Shown here: piece after piece, positions 4,001 to 5,986 of the stretch
Numbering within the stretch: the first letter of the stretch is position 1
Layout: every line of letters begins with the position of its first letter
Assembly (NCBI GenBank): GCA_902478055.1
Contig: CABSJL010000049.1
Coordinates: 1-5,986, forward strand
DNA from: an uncultured Veillonella sp.
Lineage (GTDB): Bacteria; Bacillota; Negativicutes; Veillonellales; Veillonellaceae
Direction of reading: 5' to 3'
DNA length: 5,986 nt
Notes under the pieces: model-generated
Seen by the model: only the letters and a program-made list of their open reading frames with translations
The model's database searches: none
Told to the model about the DNA's origin: nothing
Made by a program: the position numbers and the translations under genes

Positions 4001-5986
4001 ACGCATACGATTTGATGAATTTGGCCCGTATCGCAACTGGTCTTTCACTACGGGAAATCATGGTGTTCAGCTCATGTATGGACCTAATGAAAGTGGCAAA
4101 ACCTCCTTGCTTGAAGGGATGCGCACACTTCTATTCGGCGGTACTCATAAGGCTTATGGTCCTATGACTGGTGCCCTCGATGTAGATCGTAATGGTGAAA
4201 GCTACTACATCGGTCGTAAGGGTAAACAGTTAGACTTTTACAGTCCTGGACATCCTGCCATTCATGAAGAGCCTGCTCAACATTGGTGGCATGGTATTGA
4301 TAAAAAGACATATAACCGCATTTTCGGATTAACCCTTGATGATTTACAAGGTCTTGATGTGTTGCAAGAGGTAGAGGTTCGGTCTCGCTTCTTCGGCGCT
4401 GAAGGTGGGGAACATTTAGGCTCTGTTGTAAAAGATGTTGAAAAAGGAGCTACTGATTTATTGGTAGCATCCTCCAATGGTAAACGCCGCATCAACGTGT
4501 TGATGGATGAGCTTAAGGAAAACCGCCAAAAGTTAAGTCATTTAGCCGAGCATGAAGCGCAATATGTAGAACTGCAAAAGGCCTTTCACAGTACGGAGCA
4601 GACTGAGGCAGAATTGCAAGGTCAGTTACAAGAGTGGAAGGAATACCGCGATGGTATAGATGTGGTATTGCGCGCGTGGGATACATATCGCCGTAGCGAA
4701 GAAGCGCGTATGCACATGCAGCAGTATAATAGCGAGCTTGCTTTGAGCCGTGATGAGTTCCTTCGCATCGACGAGGAAATTAAACGCGCTCGAGACAATA
4801 TGCAGCTGTGGCAGGAGAAGGAAGCGGCCTTAATGCCCGCTAACTTTAGTCCTGATAGTCCATTTGGTACGTATGGTCAAGATATTGAAGACCTTATTCA
4901 ACAAGGTGCTAAATGGGAACAATTGCGCCGTGAGTGTGAAGAAGGGGATGCGTACATCTTTAAGGTGCGAGAGCAACTAGAATTTTCTCGTTCTATGCAT
5001 TCTGCATGGCGTGATGATGAACCGATGGCCGATGATGTGAATTGGTTTGAAGGTGAGCGCTTAGCAAGTCGCTTGCGCACTGCTAAAGACCAATTATTGC
5101 ATTGGCAAGATCGTAAGCCTGCTGAGGCATCTGATGATTTGCCAGCAGCTAACCTTGACGGAGCATCCTTGCCAAATTACAGTGAAGAGGATTTGGCAAA
5201 AAAAGAGCATCTTGAACGTGAACTAGAGCTTATCTTGATGGATATAGATCGAGTTACGGAAAAACGAGATAGCTATGGTCCAGATGCACAACCGAGTAAT
5301 TTGCCAAAATGGTTACAACGCATTAGCGGCGTAGCAGCCGTTATTGGTGTACTACTTGTATTAGCGGGCCTCTTAGTATTAGAGTCCGTTCTATATACAA
5401 TTGGTGGATTTATATTGTTAATCCTATCTATGGCATTGTTCTGGTATGCTACGTGGAGACGCCATAATGGTAATTCCGATGTATCTAAACTGAACTATGA
5501 ATTACAAATCTTATCCTCTCGTAAATCTGATGTAGAACATCAGCTAGAGGCAATCGTTAAAGCCGCAACACCTGTGGTGAGCCCAATTCCATCCATAGAA
5601 GGGGCGGCACATCTTGATCGTTGGATCCAAGAAGGTCATACATTACAAGCTATTTATGATGAAGCCCTTGCAGATTGGCAGAATTGGTTACCTCAAGGGG
5701 CGGCGAAGAGTCTTAACGAAGATGATTTCTTTGGCCTCAAACAAGAGTATGATCAATATCATGAACAATTGCGCACCATTGAAGGTTATGAAAAGCGATT
5801 AGCTGAGCATAAAGATGGGTTGCGCGTTATCGAAGACCAAGCGATGACCTTGTGGTATAACCTTGGTGTTGAAGCGCCAGTATCTCCAACAGAGTTAAAA
5901 CGTATTTATAACCAATACAAAAACTTCCAACAAAATAAAATTGTATGGGAACAAAAGGAAGCACAACGTAAAAGCTTCCGCAATGA
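3990..5986 (+). CDS. yhaN: YhaN-like membrane-associated AAA/SbcC-type ATPase, N-terminal part
   Basis: The frame opens with ATG at 3990-3992 inside the end of yhaO and stays open to the window edge: 665 complete codons of a family usually near 950-1000 residues. The N-terminus MNIKRIRFDEFGPYRN is the RecF/SbcC-type first strand. Walker A is GPNESGKTS at 31-39. A YNRIFGLTLDDLQ block (108-120) fits the YhaN family. Heptad-like, charged helical sequence follows (about 171-290), then two adjacent hydrophobic segments at about 446-464 and 469-487 ending in WRRH, a membrane hairpin in the middle of the protein. Another probable coiled coil follows (about 497-525). The signature motif and Walker B should lie beyond the window. 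With YhaO it should form an SbcCD-like complex held at the membrane. A G-run at 3979-3983, six bases before the ATG, serves as ribosome binding site inside yhaO. The open end is a window cut, not a truncation. Confidence 0.88.
   Translation, partial: MNIKRIRFDEFGPYRNWSFTTGNHGVQLMYGPNESGKTSLLEGMRTLLFGGTHKAYGPMTGALDVDRNGESYYIGRKGKQLDFYSPGHPAIHEEPAQHWWHGIDKKTYNRIFGLTLDDLQGLDVLQEVEVRSRFFGAEGGEHLGSVVKDVEKGATDLLVASSNGKRRINVLMDELKENRQKLSHLAEHEAQYVELQKAFHSTEQTEAELQGQLQEWKEYRDGIDVVLRAWDTYRRSEEARMHMQQYNSELALSRDEFLRIDEEIKRARDNMQLWQEKEAALMPANFSPDSPFGTYGQDIEDLIQQGAKWEQLRRECEEGDAYIFKVREQLEFSRSMHSAWRDDEPMADDVNWFEGERLASRLRTAKDQLLHWQDRKPAEASDDLPAANLDGASLPNYSEEDLAKKEHLERELELILMDIDRVTEKRDSYGPDAQPSNLPKWLQRISGVAAVIGVLLVLAGLLVLESVLYTIGGFILLILSMALFWYATWRRHNGNSDVSKLNYELQILSSRKSDVEHQLEAIVKAATPVVSPIPSIEGAAHLDRWIQEGHTLQAIYDEALADWQNWLPQGAAKSLNEDDFFGLKQEYDQYHEQLRTIEGYEKRLAEHKDGLRVIEDQAMTLWYNLGVEAPVSPTELKRIYNQYKNFQQNKIVWEQKEAQRKSFRN

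Noticed and set aside
4277..5802. ORFs at 4277-4495 (-), 4898-5080 (-) and 5614-5802 (+) within yhaN
   Set aside because: The yhaN frame is continuous from 3990 to the window end with Walker A and membrane segments; these are out-of-frame or antisense shadows.

Overview
The window looks like chromosome from a strict anaerobe of the Negativicutes, most probably Veillonella. This is inferred from the moderately low GC, the tail of an anaerobic carbon monoxide dehydrogenase, a biotin synthase with the cysteine pattern reported for obligate anaerobes, and a Firmicute-style yhaO-yhaN pair. No search was run, so the genus is a judgement from sequence character.

Layout: (1) 1-254, C-terminal end of a CooS-type CO dehydrogenase on the + strand, closed by a strong terminator at 295-347. 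(2) 348-889, a long AT-rich gap with no convincing gene. It holds a second, isolated terminator-type hairpin (494-523), several inverted repeats (572-604, 610-655, 659-669, 747-766) and a good promoter (768-797). (3) 890-1252, a small exported protein of unknown function, sharing a bidirectional terminator (1251-1291) with the convergent gene. (4) 1371-2399 on the - strand, bioB, with a near-consensus promoter overlapped by a BirA-type biotin operator and further half-sites. (5) 2504-2728, an AT-rich divergent intergenic stretch with a 12-bp direct repeat and two TATAAT boxes. (6) 2729-5986, a translationally coupled pair: yhaO, an Mre11/SbcD-like metallophosphoesterase, and the first 665 codons of yhaN, an SbcC/Rad50-like ATPase with a central transmembrane hairpin, running off the window end.

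The genes do not form one pathway. cooS is carbon/redox metabolism, bioB makes biotin (needed by biotin-dependent carboxylases and decarboxylases), and yhaON is predicted DNA-end processing at the membrane. I found no mobile element, CRISPR array, rRNA or tRNA. The points most worth a second look are the BioB auxiliary-cluster residues, the dense biotin operator array, the membrane-anchored YhaN, and the structured non-coding stretch between cooS and the small exported protein.
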